Source: Unio delphinus (lineage: Eukaryota > Mollusca > Bivalvia > Unionida > Unionidae). From it: DNA of 64,000 nucleotides. The position numbers and the translations under genes were made by a program. Numbering within the stretch: the first letter of the stretch is position 1; every line of letters begins with the position of its first letter. The DNA lies in contig JAQISU010000193.1 of the NCBI GenBank assembly GCA_029339505.1, forward strand, positions 2,015,501 to 2,079,500, in the 5' to 3' direction. Below the pieces are notes generated by a model that was given only the letters and a program-made list of their open reading frames with translations, did no database searches and was not told the origin of the DNA. This document shows positions 33,989 through 44,944 of this stretch, one piece after another.

Positions 33989-34261
33989 TGGTATAGTTAT
34001 TGTGGACTCGGGACCAGACTCGATATCAGACTCGATGATCAAAACCATCCCCGACTGGGTGAAGCCGCAATAAACGCTATTGATGAGGCGTGTCATGCTC
34101 ATGATGTTGCTTATTAAAGTAGCAGTCTGCAACGCAGACACCACGCAGATGTGAAATCGATTCACGCGTTGAATTCTATCACTCATAAATCCTTCAAATT
34201 GGCTTCATGGTTGATAAAATCGGCAATGAAAGGTAAATTGATGTCAGGTGCGGGTAATTAA
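33989..34261 (+). pseudogene. PLA2-like protein remnant (element B)
   Basis: Starts inside the domain at the calcium-loop-like segment (SYCGLGTRLD). The catalytic helix with HAHDVAY is kept, followed by an in-frame TAA at 34115-34117. The rest resembles the tail of the element A protein with a two-codon deletion. The N-terminal ribbon and the slippery run are deleted, so B cannot tell whether the frame change in A is ancestral. Confidence 0.8.
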
Positions 34262-34268
34262 TAACAAC

Positions 34269-35110
34269 ATGGAATCTATTTATTATTTTCCAAAAGGATA
34301 CTGGACGGGTAAAGCAGCAATCGGTAAACTCGCATTTTGATGTGACCGTTCCTAATGAAGTTCATCAGGCTGATATATTATTTCTGCCGCATGATGGTGT
34401 TTACGAATACGCTCTAACTGTAGTTGATGTTGCGAGTCGATGCAAACAAGCAGAGCCGTTAAAAACAAAATCATCAACTGAAGTTGCTTCTGCATTTGAA
34501 AGGAATTATGGAAAGGATCCTCTGCGCTGGCCAAATCTATTACAAGTCGATCCTGGCAAGGAATTTCAGGGCGCGGTTCTATCAGCAATGAAGAATCATA
34601 ATGTCACCATCAGACGAGGACATACTGCGCTACATCGCGATCAGGTAATTGTTAAACGATTTAATCGGACGCTTGCTGAGTGGTTATTCGGATACCAATA
34701 CGCGAAGGAATTTATTCAGGATAAACGATCTCGTGAATATGTCGAGATTACTAGCTGTGATTACCGCGCTAAATAATAAGATTACTCGAACAATTAGAAT
34801 GAAACCTAACCACGCTATTTAAAAAAAGGACATACCTGTAAAACCGCAAAATGATTTTTCAAAACAACAAATACTCGGCAATGTCACTGTTAGGTATTTA
34901 TATGAACCAGGAGAGCTCGAAGGTGGCAAATAAAGAGCTTCTGATCCTATTTGGAGTGTCACCGTGCATAAAATATCAACTATAACACGATCTACGAGTA
35001 GACCAGCAATCTATAGACTGGATTCAACTGCCCCTCAGCGTGGGCTTACTCGTGAACCACTACAAGTGATACCCGAGGATACTCAATTACCGCCGCGTGG
35101 TCTTAACTAG
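34269..35110 (+). pseudogene. Integrase remnant (element B), catalytic Glu replaced
   Basis: The homologue of 5515-6462. The first ~21 codons match, then about 35 codons of the helix-turn-helix are deleted with loss of frame. The core is open at 34342-34776 with HQADILF and LQVDPGKEF, but the catalytic glutamate position reads Lys (VIVKRFN versus VERFN in A). A frameshift near 34740 and a premature stop near 34934 break the C-terminal part. Not functional. Confidence 0.88.
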
Positions 35111-37284
35111 CGCCTCTTCGTCTGTTGCACTCAAGACAGGTCAGCATCACATTATCTCTAGTATGACCAACGCTGCTATTTTTTCTGTCTACGGTGAATT
35201 GGCGAGGATTTTTATCCGACCAACACCAACTTATTATACAATTGCAACTCGCGCAGTGATTATTCTGTTGTTGTTTTAGTGTAATTATTAATTCAGCATC
35301 AATATCAAATTCTCTATTATTGTTTTTATCCTACTGTTTATAACCATATAGCTTTTTGTTCTGATCGTTGACCATATCACTTATTGTAGTGTCATTATTA
35401 TCTAAAACAACTTTTCGAAGCTGATTTATTCTTCGTACTCTGGATACTGCAAGATACACTAAATTCGACCACTCGATGTGATTATCTATAATCCAAACAA
35501 CTGTGTCTGATGTAGTCAATCCCTGCGAAGAATGTATCGTCGATGCGTAACCTAGCGTCCATGGGGATTTATCAGCACGCAATGCATCTTCGACAACGTT
35601 GATATCAACCAGCACAATATCATATAGCATGATAATTTGCTTTTCACGGTGCCCAGGAATATCAACTTCGATATTTTGTTTTCGTGTATCCTTAGGTCTA
35701 TAAAACAGCGGCACTGGAACTGTTGCAAATTTTTCTTTATGCAATTCAAATAACTTCATCTGAAGTGTCTCTGACTATCTTTCTACTTGTTACTATCAAA
35801 ATCGTTTGGTCTCCACGCTTCAAAAATCTTTTAATGGGGTTTCCAAAATTATTTCACGCGCTATTTCACATTGGATTCTATCCGGTTGTGATCTGATTAG
35901 TTTCTTGAACTCGCGTAATTGTTCATCAAGTGCTCTATGATCGGTATTAATTTCTTCATAATAGTCTACAAAATTCTTTAGCCAATCATGTGGGGACAAA
36001 CCGACAAATGGACGCGGCTGGCCATGATCGCTGCACATTATCACCGCTGTATTTTTCAGTAACAACCACTCGAGAAACTTTTGTAATACATCTAACAACA
36101 CCGTGCATATTTCATCCCAAATGATAACTTCAGGAATATATTTCTCGCCCATTCCATCAAGAGTCCATTCGTCACCTTTCCATCGAAAGAAGCTGTGATA
36201 AGTGCAAGCATTAATTCCTCGTTGTTTCATCTCTATGGCAAGTATATGGGTCGGTGTTAGCACAATCATGTTTAATGCGTTTCTACTAAATAATTCAATG
36301 GCACGAGTCGTCTTTCCTGACCCGCCATATCCGTTTAAGTAAACGGTTTTATATCTACATATTGGATCAGATATCGAAGGTGCATTAAATAGTTTTGATA
36401 TCTGATTATTTTTCAAGTAATTGTCGTATATCGTAACATCGGCTGATTCGGAGTAATCATGAAGCATTTCTATTTTAATTCTTCAAGGTCCCCAACTCTC
36501 GTCTGTATTAGTGAATTCCGCCACTGCTTCGCTGTGTTTCGCGTTTATATAAAATGAATCAGTGAATACTCTAACTGCAGTGTCAGGAAATCTGTTTATC
36601 ATCGAAAATAAATTGATAGAAGCATAAGCCAGCATAGATGCGCTCAAATGTGTATACTGCAGAATGTATCCATCGTTATAAGTAACAATTGTACCCAATT
36701 TGGTTCCATCGCACAAGAAAGCATCTTTACGATTGACATATATGCCTTTAGATGTTTCATCCGCGATTATAAAATCGTTCTCAACGCTATCTATAATCAA
36801 CCTTGAAGAATATCTTGTATTGTTGTATTTTCCACCCTGAGTGAATTTACCAATTATTCTTCTACCGAGTTCTTTTGCTTGTCTATTTTAAATTTTAAAT
36901 AGTTGTTTGGACCATGTCAAGATATCTTCTTCGTCGAGATCAGGAAACTGTTTTCATTGTTCGCGTATTATATCATCTAAATCAGGTTGTGGTAACCAGA
37001 CTTGAGTCTGAGCTCGATATAATATAATCGCTTCACTGACAATCACCGATTTTAGTATACCGCAATCAATCATATATCGTAATAGCACTATTGGCATCCA
37101 ATGTTTTTCAGAAATGTGTCTACCAATCCAAACATAACAACACGGGTGAAGGCCTGTAGCCAGTTCAAATGATACCACACGAGCGCATCCGGTTAAATCA
37201 AAATCAGGCAGTGCTCCATTAATCGCAACGCGGGAAATTTCATTTGTGGGATGTCCAAATCGTTTGAAGTACTTAGCACACTCT

Positions 37285-37629
37285 CCGTACCCGAGAAAAC
37301 CGCTCCGGTGGCCTAGTGGTTAGAGCGTCCGCCGCGGAAGCGGGAGGTCGTGAGTTCGATCCCCGGCCGAGTCATACCAAAGACTTACAAAAATGGTACT
37401 TACAGCTGCCTCGCTTGACGTTCAGCATTAAGAGGTTAGTGTTAGGACTGGTCGGCCTGGTGTCAGGATAATGTGACTGGGTGGGACATCATGCTACATG
37501 TCTGCGGCATGACGCCCCAGTGGTAGACATCACTATAAACTCTCCTCACTGCAGACATCGTAGCGATATGACTGAAAAATTGTTAAAGCTACGTTAAAAA
37601 TCCTGTTATCAAACCGTACCCGAGAAAAC
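37285..37629. other. SINE insertion site with 16-bp target duplication
   Basis: CCGTACCCGAGAAAAC occurs at 37285-37300 and again at 37614-37629, flanking the SINE. It is polymerase coding sequence (the GSFLGYG region after motif A), so the SINE arrived after the polymerase gene was in place. Confidence 0.92.
37301..37613 (+). repeat. tRNA-derived SINE (313 bp)
   Basis: Pol III promoter boxes: A box TGGCCTAGTGG (37309-37319) and B box GTTCGATCCC (37354-37363), in a tRNA-like head, then a body (TTAAGAGGTTAGTGTTAGGAC and others) and an AT-rich tail. There is no poly(A). The same family is found at 48218-48493 (minus), and a related unit at 24541 and 62181. It is not a functional tRNA: the head has no acceptor stem and sits between target duplications. 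Confidence 0.9.
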
Positions 37630-38887
37630 TACCGGGATATCACGCAACCATATCAACCGAAATAATATATTCAGAGGTGTATTTTTTATTCCATAATCCG
37701 CCGTGGTTGTATGCGATTCAGCTTGATTTGGTGTCTGTAAGAAATTCAGATCTTGTTTGTTTCCACGTGTTTTTCTTTCTATCAAAATGAGCTGCAACCG
37801 ACGGAATAGCAAAGTAATTTGTTTGTAACTGTTAGTCGCGTTCTGTTGAAAAACTACTAGCTAGGTTTTTCATCACATCATGCCTCAGTGCGGTATAATT
37901 CGCCATTGGGTCTTACAAATTGATCAAATCTGCCCTCTGAATTTTCAAAACTGAAGTAACCACACTGCCACAGGATCATTTTTACTCAACTGGTGAATAA
38001 AATCAAATAGTTTCTCCTCCGGGGAGAATTCCGGGGGGAACTCCACGGGTATATATTTTATTATTCGTTCCCGTGGAAATATTGTCACCGTAGATGTCCA
38101 CGCGTGTTCGTTATGATCAATACTTTTGATTAGAGCTCCTCTCGATTTATATTTTGGTGAGTATAATATCTCGCCGGTTATTGTCGTTACCGATATTGGG
38201 AATTTTAGTATTCGTTCTAACTCTGCCACATTTTGAATTGTTGCTCCGCGCTCCTTTATTGTTAGCCCCCATTCGTTTATTTTTTTTCGTCTTAGATCAG
38301 TCAATTTGTTTCCACGCAACGCATTTCGATCTGCTACACAATTAGTTTTTGATAGTTTCATGGATTTTAATTTTTCAATACTCGGTTTATCATTTAGCGG
38401 ATATATCCCATAAACAACTGCTGTTACAGGATAGGATCTCTCGTAGTACGGTTTATCAATGCCAGTAAGAAATTCTGGTTTGGAATCTTGACTTACAGTG
38501 ATAGTTATTTTTATCATTCAAGATTGGTTCAATTTTTTCCTGATAATCCAATCTCGGTTTTCCGAACGGATAATGAATTTCACTCTAAAAAAATACAATT
38601 TTAGCCCAAGATGTGAGATTATCTTTTTTTCGTCGTTCATGGTAGCATCAACACTACCATCAATTCGAAATGTTGACCAACAGTGAGATGCTCAATCGTG
38701 TTTGAATTCCTCAAAACAATCACGAATTTTACTTATCATGGTTCTATCACTTATTAGACTTATTGGTTTATTCGAAACTCTATCGAGATTAAATTTAGCA
38801 TTTTTCCGGGGCTTAAATTTAGATAATCTCTCGAACTCCTTCATGCTATAATTAAAACAAGTATTTAAATAAGAAATTTATTATATA

Positions 38888-39244
38888 ATGAATCATTGCA
38901 AATGGCTTATGATTGGATCAGTAACCCCGTGTAACAGAAAGGAATTATGTGGGTATTATTCACTAAGCGTTCGAAGGGGTAGTCTTGGGCCCTGATCATG
39001 CCAACGATGTTGGGTAGGGGTTAAAGGAATATCGCATTTGTGTCTGGGTTGTGGTGGTAAGAGATACAGAGAGTTGAAGCATTATTATGATAAACGAAAT
39101 AAAAACTCCATTAATGACTCTACCTCTCACTGTGTCAGCGTCCTTGACATAGTCAAGGATAAAATTATAAGAACACCCCAAGACTAAGTTGATAGATTCC
39201 CATATAATGAAATAATTCAACCAAACAATGAATTAGACAAATAA
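38888..39244 (+). pseudogene. Cys-rich zinc protein remnant (element B)
   Basis: The homologue of 1572-1901, colinear in a single frame of 118 sense or stop codons. In-frame stops at 38993-38995 (TGA) and 39185-39187 (TAA). Several cysteines are kept, including the second ribbon pair (CLGCGGKRYRELK), but the N-terminal cluster is degraded and there is an insertion near the C-terminus. Divergent from the polymerase start at 38844, as in A. Confidence 0.85.
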
Positions 39245-39259
39245 TAGTACAGTATATAA

Positions 39260-39751
39260 ATGGACCAAGAATTTCAACCGCATCCCGTGATTTCCAACTA
39301 CGAAGCGTCCCGTGACGGTATTGTCAGACACTGCAGGCTGAAGAAGCAAGTCGGTTTTGTGACTAATATGGGGTATTTGATGTTTGGTGCTTTCGGGAAA
39401 CATTATCTTAATCATCGTTTTGTGTATGAAGTATATAACGGATTGATTGAAGATGGTTTTGCTATCGATCACATAAATTGTATTAAGACTGATAATTCTT
39501 TATCAAATCTACGAGCTGTTACTCCGAGTGAAAATAATGCGTTTGGGAAAACTGGGAAACATATAAAAAATGCTAAATGTATAAAATCATTTAATACAGT
39601 AACTAATGGAGAAATAGTGTTTCAATCTATGAATGAAGCCGGTAGGTATTTTGATATTTGTAGAAAATCAATACGATTCGTTGCAGAGAATATAACCAAG
39701 ACCGCTGTGTCCAGAAAAAATGGACAAAAAATTCAGTTTTCGTATATTTAA
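39260..39751 (+). CDS. HNH homing-type endonuclease (element B), intact
   Basis: A 163-residue protein, the homologue of 1062-1556. The NUMOD4-like start (HPVISNYEASRDGIVRH), HNH core (LNHRFVYEVYNGLIEDG, IDHINCIKTDNSLSNLRAV) and C-terminal NUMOD1-like helix-turn-helix (SMNEAGRYFDI) are all kept. Preceded by AGTATATAA directly at the ATG. It is one of the few undamaged frames in a decayed element, so it may be selected on its own, as homing nucleases can be, or have escaped damage because it is short. Confidence 0.85.
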   Translation: MDQEFQPHPVISNYEASRDGIVRHCRLKKQVGFVTNMGYLMFGAFGKHYLNHRFVYEVYNGLIEDGFAIDHINCIKTDNSLSNLRAVTPSENNAFGKTGKHIKNAKCIKSFNTVTNGEIVFQSMNEAGRYFDICRKSIRFVAENITKTAVSRKNGQKIQFSYI

Positions 39752-40359
39752 TCATGTTCTATATAACACCAGCGGAGATAACTCGTGTAGGTGTGTTACG
39801 GCTTATGAAAGAGTTACGGATCTCAATAGATTGTGTCATCTGAATTTTAATTGGTTGATTTTATAATATATCATATTCTATTTTGTGAGGAAACGAATTA
39901 AATACGCCGTGTTTACAAACGGCTGTAGTCTTTTTTTTTGGTGTGTTTTCAAGTACACGGTTGTCAATACACGAAAGGTATGTGGATTCATTCATTGTAC
40001 ATCGCACCCGAAATTCAAATCGTGAACCAAAACATTACCTAGCAAAATTCCCAGGTTTTATAAATAGAAGACATCAAATCGCCTGGTATTTCCCAAAAAA
40101 TTACCGTCACGTGAGTCGGTGGGTTTTTCCCTCTTTGTGTGTATATAAACAACTGTCACCCCTTGTGCCGCGCGTATTCATTGGAATTCACTAGCCTGCC
40201 AACAACAGGATAGGTGTTCTGATGCACCGCATATATATACACTAATATGTATATCTCTGGGCGCGATAACATGCGAGGGCATTTTAAAGCGAATAGAGAT
40301 TGTGCCGTCTATAAATCATATATATTTTAATTAAGAAATGTATATAAATGTGCCATCCA

Positions 40360-40441
40360 TTCATAAAATATATCCTCTTGTTGGTCTAACCCGCTATATG
40401 GCGAATTAGACCAACTCGCAGGGGAATATATTTCATGAGAT
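40360..40441. other. Long imperfect hairpin
   Basis: Perfect inner arms TTGGTCTAA (40381-40389) and TTAGACCAA (40406-40414) extend outward as an imperfect palindrome (TCATAAAATATAT.C versus its complement GGAATATATTTCATGA). A candidate replication or regulatory structure. Confidence 0.7.
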
Positions 40442-40520
40442 GTATTGTCGTATATGTAACCTCCGGGCGCTTTCGATGTATAAATACACTGAAGGGGTTC
40501 AGAATGGGGTTTTAATTGTA

Positions 40521-40702
40521 ATGCCTAGAAGCCCCCCTAACAAAACGGGGTAGCAGCATTGTGCTGTCCTTAATTAAGTATACTCGTAGTGCCTAGAAAA
40601 CCCCTTAACAAAACGGGGTAATGGCATTGTGCTGTCCATAATTAAGTATACTCGTAGTGCCTATAAAACCCCCTAACAAAACGGGGTAATGGCATTGTGC
40701 TA
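40521..40702 (+). repeat. Three tandem 68-bp repeats (third partial)
   Basis: Units at 40521-40588, 40589-40656 and 40657-40702. Each carries CCCCxTAACAAAACGGGGT (a short ACCCC...GGGGT inverted repeat), GGCATTGTGCT, and in the first two ATTAAGTATACTCGTA. Iteron-like. Confidence 0.9.
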
Positions 40703-40747
40703 TTGACCCCAATTTTTTTGTATTAGAAATATATAATTATATATAAT

Positions 40748-41131
40748 ATGAATCCTGAAAAAATCTATGAGATCATAACCGAAATTTCAGTTTTGAAAAA
40801 TCGAGAGGTTAAATTATCTGATAATTTAAACTGCGATCAAATTATGTCCGACTTTCAGGTTATCGAATTCGCTACTATGAATAACAAATATGTCCTTTAA
40901 AAGAAGTATGAACTAATAAAACGAATCCAGAATTCTATCCACGTCTCTCTTGTATTTTGTGAAGATGTCAGTGTGTTTGTCCCGTTATGTACTATCGTGG
41001 AAAGGGTAAGAAGAGATTTGGGGCAGGAATATGAAACTAAAAGGATGATCAATTCGAAGGTTAGAAGTATTAGAGCGCTGATAAGTCAAAACCAAAATCC
41101 TGCCTCGGCTGAGTATACTGAAAGTCACTGA
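40748..41131 (+). pseudogene. Hypothetical small gene, one nonsense codon (element B)
   Basis: 127 codons in one frame, interrupted only by TAA at 40898-40900 (codon 51). It is clearly related to the partial gene at <1-203 in A (DCDQIM-like and KYVL motifs). Predicted helical, Lys/Arg-rich in the second half, no known domain. The start is preceded by ATTATATATAAT. Conservation between A and B argues that it is a real gene of these elements. Confidence 0.75.
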
Positions 41132-41623
41132 AAAATACTTCACGTACGCCATTTTCACTATGTCCTGATACAAAATGCTTTAATACACGCCTGTTGAATA
41201 CAAAACACTACATCGACATGTATAAATAAAACAATGGACAGGTATGTGCGTTCAACCAACAAGGTGGTTTTTATTTAATAATAGCGGTGAAATGCTATAC
41301 AGGTGTATATCAATGAATGTGTTTTAAGTACCAGGAAAATGTAAAATATTTTTTTTGGTCTGATTTTAGTCGATATTTGCCATTTATTGACAGATTTTGG
41401 ACATTTATTGACTGATTTCAGTCGTTTTTTGAGAGCAAAAACCCCGCATTTCATTTAGAGAAAATCAACTTTGCAATGAGATTTTCAATGATAGTGCCAC
41501 TAGGTTGGGTGGACGGGATTCCACTAAAAATCTTCGATGTTCCAATCATTTTTCGGGTAACAAAATCACTGCATTGAAATCTCTTTGAGATTCAAATGGG
41601 AAAATTGCTTTACTGTTTCAATA
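41132..41623. other. Non-coding gap before virion genes
   Basis: No gene seen. It contains short direct repeats (CATTTATTGAC near 41382 and 41403; GATTT..AGTCG twice) and A/T-rich runs. It may hold the late promoter. Confidence 0.5.
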
Positions 41624-42637
41624 ATGGTAAACAAAGCATTAACAACCAGATTGGCTCGTGAGCGGCTAGCTGCGATTAAAAAGTATATACCCGTATGCGA
41701 TTCTGTACGAGAAAAACTACAAGCTAGACAGAGTCTTCAGACTGGTTTTGCTGCAGGATCTGAAGAGTTGTTTAAATCGATAACCACGGCAACGAAAGGT
41801 GTAATATCAGCCACTGAGCGAGCAATATATGGAGATGCCCCCAAAGAAGGATCAAGAAAAGAGGCCCCCCCATCTTCCTGTGCTTGAAAAAATAGCAACG
41901 GAAACTGAAAAAACATCGTCGTTTTTAACAAAACCACCTCCTGGTCCGAAAAAAAACAAGTGTTTCTCTCGTGGATAAATTTAGCGATGAGGCTAAAACA
42001 CTAATACAAAATTTTAAAGTATTAAAAGAAAGGGATTATCAAGATTTTGGTGATTTTGCTGCTAAAAGCTATAATTCAAAAAAGGAGTTTTTAAAGGACA
42101 TGTATAAAGATGATACAATATCAAGCAATGATTGGTATGACTGGTTGTATAAAATAAATAAACAGATTGGTCGTTTGAATAAGGGAGAGTTGGGGTATAA
42201 GAATTTTCAAAAGGAAATCAGTAATTATAAAAAAGAAGTAATAGAAGAGCAACAACGAGAAATAGAAGAACGACAAGAGCGAAAACGTCAAACACCAACA
42301 CGGAGACAAACACGAAGACAAAGAAAACAAGAAGAACATTATATACCATCTGATCGAGACGAAGATGATCATGACTATGCAACACCAACCAACGAAGATG
42401 ATACTGAAAAGCACTGACGTGGATACGGATTTAGTTGTCCTGGTAATATTCTTGGTGATATAGCACGATTAGAAGTTCCCATAGGAGGGAAACGAGCTGG
42501 AAAAAAAATCTCCGGAAATAATTAATGAAGCAGCTGATATCTGCAGGTGGTTATTTCAAGGTGGCATCATGGATATCAAAATATATCGAGAATTCCTTGA
42601 CGAGTTAGCCGAGCATCATGGTTATCACACCGATTAG
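41624..42637 (+). pseudogene. Putative structural gene 1, broken at homopolymers (element B)
   Basis: Four reading-frame pieces in series suggest one ancestral gene of about 337 codons: 41624-41870 (helical, basic start), a short Pro-rich piece to about 41960, 41971-42417 (helical/coiled-coil region rich in Glu, Arg and Gln, then an acidic end), and after an in-frame TGA (42415-42417) a piece with GFSCPGN...GKRAGKK. A last shifted piece ends at 42635-42637. Frame changes fall at C7 (about 41865), A8 (about 41953) and A8 (about 42508). No domain recognised. Position suggests a minor virion or scaffold protein. Confidence 0.55.
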
Positions 42638-42658
42638 ATAAATATTATTTTAATAAGA

Positions 42659-43024
42659 ATGTTCATACACTACAACCATGATAAACCAACCAGTGTCTAC
42701 GTAGTAAGATCACTCAAGGGTATTAGTGCTGTTGGTGATACTGCCGAGAAGGCGTTTTCCAACTCTCGGGATAAACTAACAACGCTAGTTCGACGGCGAA
42801 GGAAACCACTAACGGGGGGGGGGGGGGGGGGGGGTTCACTACAATCTACAACAGTGATGCCTGAAAACGTTAGTAAAATAATAAATAACGCAGTAGATCG
42901 AAAACTAGCGTCGTTGATGACTCCATCATTGGCGACTTCGTCACTGGTGACCAGCAACCAAGATGATATCGCAAACATGATAGCGGCAAGTGGCTTAAAA
43001 GCACGACGGGGTCGACGACGATGA
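42659..43024 (+). CDS. Basic hypothetical protein with oligo-Gly run (element B)
   Basis: An open frame of 121 residues: an N-terminal RSLKGISAVGD region, a basic RRRRKPLTGG run followed by seven glycines encoded by 21 consecutive G bases (42814-42834), a helical middle and a basic tail (LKARRGRRR). The charge suggests DNA binding or a virion-core role. No family recognised. The G21 run is prone to slippage, so the frame downstream of it is uncertain. It lies between structural gene 1 and the capsid candidate, same strand. Confidence 0.5.
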   Translation: MFIHYNHDKPTSVYVVRSLKGISAVGDTAEKAFSNSRDKLTTLVRRRRKPLTGGGGGGGSLQSTTVMPENVSKIINNAVDRKLASLMTPSLATSSLVTSNQDDIANMIAASGLKARRGRRR

Positions 43025-43086
43025 AAATCGAAGATTTTTCATTGATGACTGTGTCATTCGATTTAGATCAACGAATATATAATAAA

Positions 43087-44497
43087 ATGTTTAAACGGTC
43101 ACCTGATACAGCGTTTGATATGGACTCCCAGTGCTGAAGAATGATTCCGTGCGCGATTATTAATACTATTCCTATCATGCACTACAACCAAATATTCGAT
43201 CAAGAATCGAACTTTAAGTTCATGATACCAGTAAATATTTTCTACCGTGTGAAGCATTTATCGAAGTAGAAGGAGAAATTGTAACAGCTGCTGATACTCC
43301 TGCTGTACCAGCACCGTATCCTGATGGTACCCAGGTCGGTTTTGTCAATAATGGCATCATAGCGCTATTCGAGAGTGCAAGACATCTCATTGATGGAAAA
43401 GAAATTGAGTCGATAGAACGTGATGTTGATGTGACCACCATAATAATAGGGCTAGCAAGGTATTCCGATGATTATACAAGATCAGCAGGTCCTTCAATGA
43501 TGTTTGCAAAGGATACTAAAAATACTACTGGAAGAAATCAATTTATTGTAGGACGACCACAGAAATTTGCTCGTAATGCTAATGCTGATGTTGAGAATAT
43601 GATTATAAGCGCTTATGAGAATTTCAATATAAGAGCCTCAACACGCATGTCAATGTTGGAAGGGAGGCGTAAATCATTTTCATGAGCGATTCCACTACAT
43701 CATATATTCGGATTCTGTAGAAATGTCCGAAAAGTTATCTATGGAGGAAAGCATACAATAGCACTCGTGCGAAAAGGTACCGATGATGACGCAATTTGGA
43801 GGATTCCAGTAGACGCTACAAATCCCAATGCTGATGCCGGTAAAGTCATTTTAACAAAACTAACACTGTGGATGCCAGTACTGACTCCATCAATCACAGG
43901 AGAAGAACGATTACTATCATTTATTGATAACGGAGGAAAATCATTACTAAGTTGGCTAACCAGAACAACAGATATTGAACAATCAACTATTTCGGTACAT
44001 TTACGTAGAACCTGACATCAAAACAAGGTGTTTCAGCTCCGTGTCATATATTTATTGCGTTACAGGATAACACTTGAGTTAGCAATCAACTCCTCAGCCA
44101 TATGATATTTGATCGATTATCTGTTACTGACGTCTCCCTGAGAATAAACGGACAACAGGAACCATCCGAGGATATACAACTTAATTACGGTGAAAACCAT
44201 ATTGCACGAGTTTATCATCGTCTGTTGTCATATATGTGACGCGATCAAAATGTTGATACCGGTTTACAAATATCACAACATGATTTTAGGAATTTATATC
44301 CGATTTATTACTTTTCATTGGAACATCTTGACTTAACAAGACAGTCTGTCGTTAATATACATTTTAGAGCTACTGTGCTTCGTGGTGCTATCCCAGAATA
44401 CAGAGCGGTTGATGTCATTCTCAGCGACAAATCAATGCTACTTGAAGGCGTTGGTGAACGAATGAGAGTGATTGATGCACCAGTGGAAAACTTGTAA
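43087..44497 (+). pseudogene. Candidate major capsid protein (F54H12.2-like), broken (element B)
   Basis: About 1.41 kb, matching the ~470-residue size of the invertebrate family often named after C. elegans F54H12.2 and thought to be a Maverick double-jelly-roll capsid. Recognisable parts include LFESARHLIDGKEIESIERD (about 43364-43423), a central block in 43431-43685 and a TKLTLWMPVLTPS block (43851-43895) followed by a GGKSLLSW motif, and a C-terminal beta-rich part reaching 44497. Lesions: early TGA (43135-43137), frame changes near 43236, 43683, 44012 and 44080, and TGA near 44236. The family assignment is from memory of its motif pattern. Confidence 0.65.
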
Positions 44498-44523
44498 CAA
44501 TTAGATCAATCTGTTATTGTATA

Positions 44524-44943
44524 ATGTCATAGAGTCATATTAGTGTTACGTTGACTCCCGGTCAGATTAAAAAATTGCAATCGGAATCGGCTAAAAGATG
44601 TGGAACTACAATAATGCTGAAACCCAATCAGATGACTGGCGGGGCGAATAAATTGTCACTGACAACTCGTCAGATAAAACATTTCAATGACGCGCTCAAA
44701 GATAAAAAAGGTGTCCAGGTTACTCTATCTCTCTGCAACCGCGATCAAAAACATGATAAAATCGGGTGGTATATTCCCGTTGTTAGCTGCGATTCCAGCG
44801 TTGATTGCTGCAGCGGCCCCAGCGGCTGCTAAAGCGGCGGCGTTAGGGGCCGTTGGTACCACTGCAGGCATGGCACTAAAGAAAGCGACTGGGAAGGGAT
44901 ATAAAAAAGGGAAAGGGTCTAAAACTACCAGGAACCCCGTATT
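44524..44943 (+). pseudogene. pX-like core protein precursor, broken (element B)
   Basis: The start region has a stop at codon 3 (44530-44532). The N-terminal half carries repeated TLTPGQIKKL / LTTRQIKHF / VTLS-type motifs. After a frame change near 44727 comes MIKSGG followed by a long Ala-rich hydrophobic segment (IFPLLAAIPALIAAAAPAAA) and a Lys/Gly tail. The pattern of basic repeats, a GG site suited to adenain cleavage and a hydrophobic segment resembles pX-like proteins of adintoviruses. It would be packaged with DNA and processed by the neighbouring protease. Confidence 0.55.
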
Positions 44944-44944
44944 C

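Larger units (their letters stand above)
35112..38844 (-). pseudogene. Fused PolB-SF1 helicase-HNH gene remnant (element B)
   Basis: Start ATG at 38844, conserved with A. Polymerase segments: 37945-38517 (N-terminal part), 36954-37178 and 36483-36800 (YTHLSASMLAYASIN, then the motif C region, VFTDSFYI). Helicase segments: 35820-36467 (Walker A GYGGSGKT, IIWDEI) and 35331-35759 (TIHSSQGLT, VYLAVSRVR). The HNH tail (35112-35330) is badly decayed. Polymerase and helicase are in one frame, separated only by a TGA at about 36484-36486 where A has a Trp codon; the site that is TAA in A is a Tyr codon here. A SINE (37301-37613) interrupts motif A. Further frameshifts and a deletion at 36890-36960 are present. 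Confidence 0.88.
39752..40747. other. Central non-coding region of element B
   Basis: About 1 kb without a convincing gene. The first 200 bp share blocks with the gap next to the HNH gene in A (GATCCGTAACTCT and GTTATCTCC on the minus strand). It holds a long imperfect hairpin (about 40360-40441) and three tandem 68-bp repeats (40521-40702), then an ATTATATATAATATG start region for the next gene. Confidence 0.6.

Noticed and set aside
37301..37375. tRNA gene
   Set aside because: A and B boxes are present, but there is no proper acceptor stem, the sequence continues into a SINE body, and the whole is flanked by 16-bp target duplications.
39943..40194. 83-codon frame in the central gap of element B
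   Set aside because: No counterpart in element A and no recognisable motif; it probably occurs by chance.
40521..40702. CRISPR-like array
   Set aside because: Three adjacent 68-bp tandem repeats with no spacers, in a eukaryotic transposon.
41585..41623. Earlier ATG for structural gene 1
   Set aside because: The stretch before 41624 looks non-coding in composition; the ATG at 41624 starts the basic helical region.
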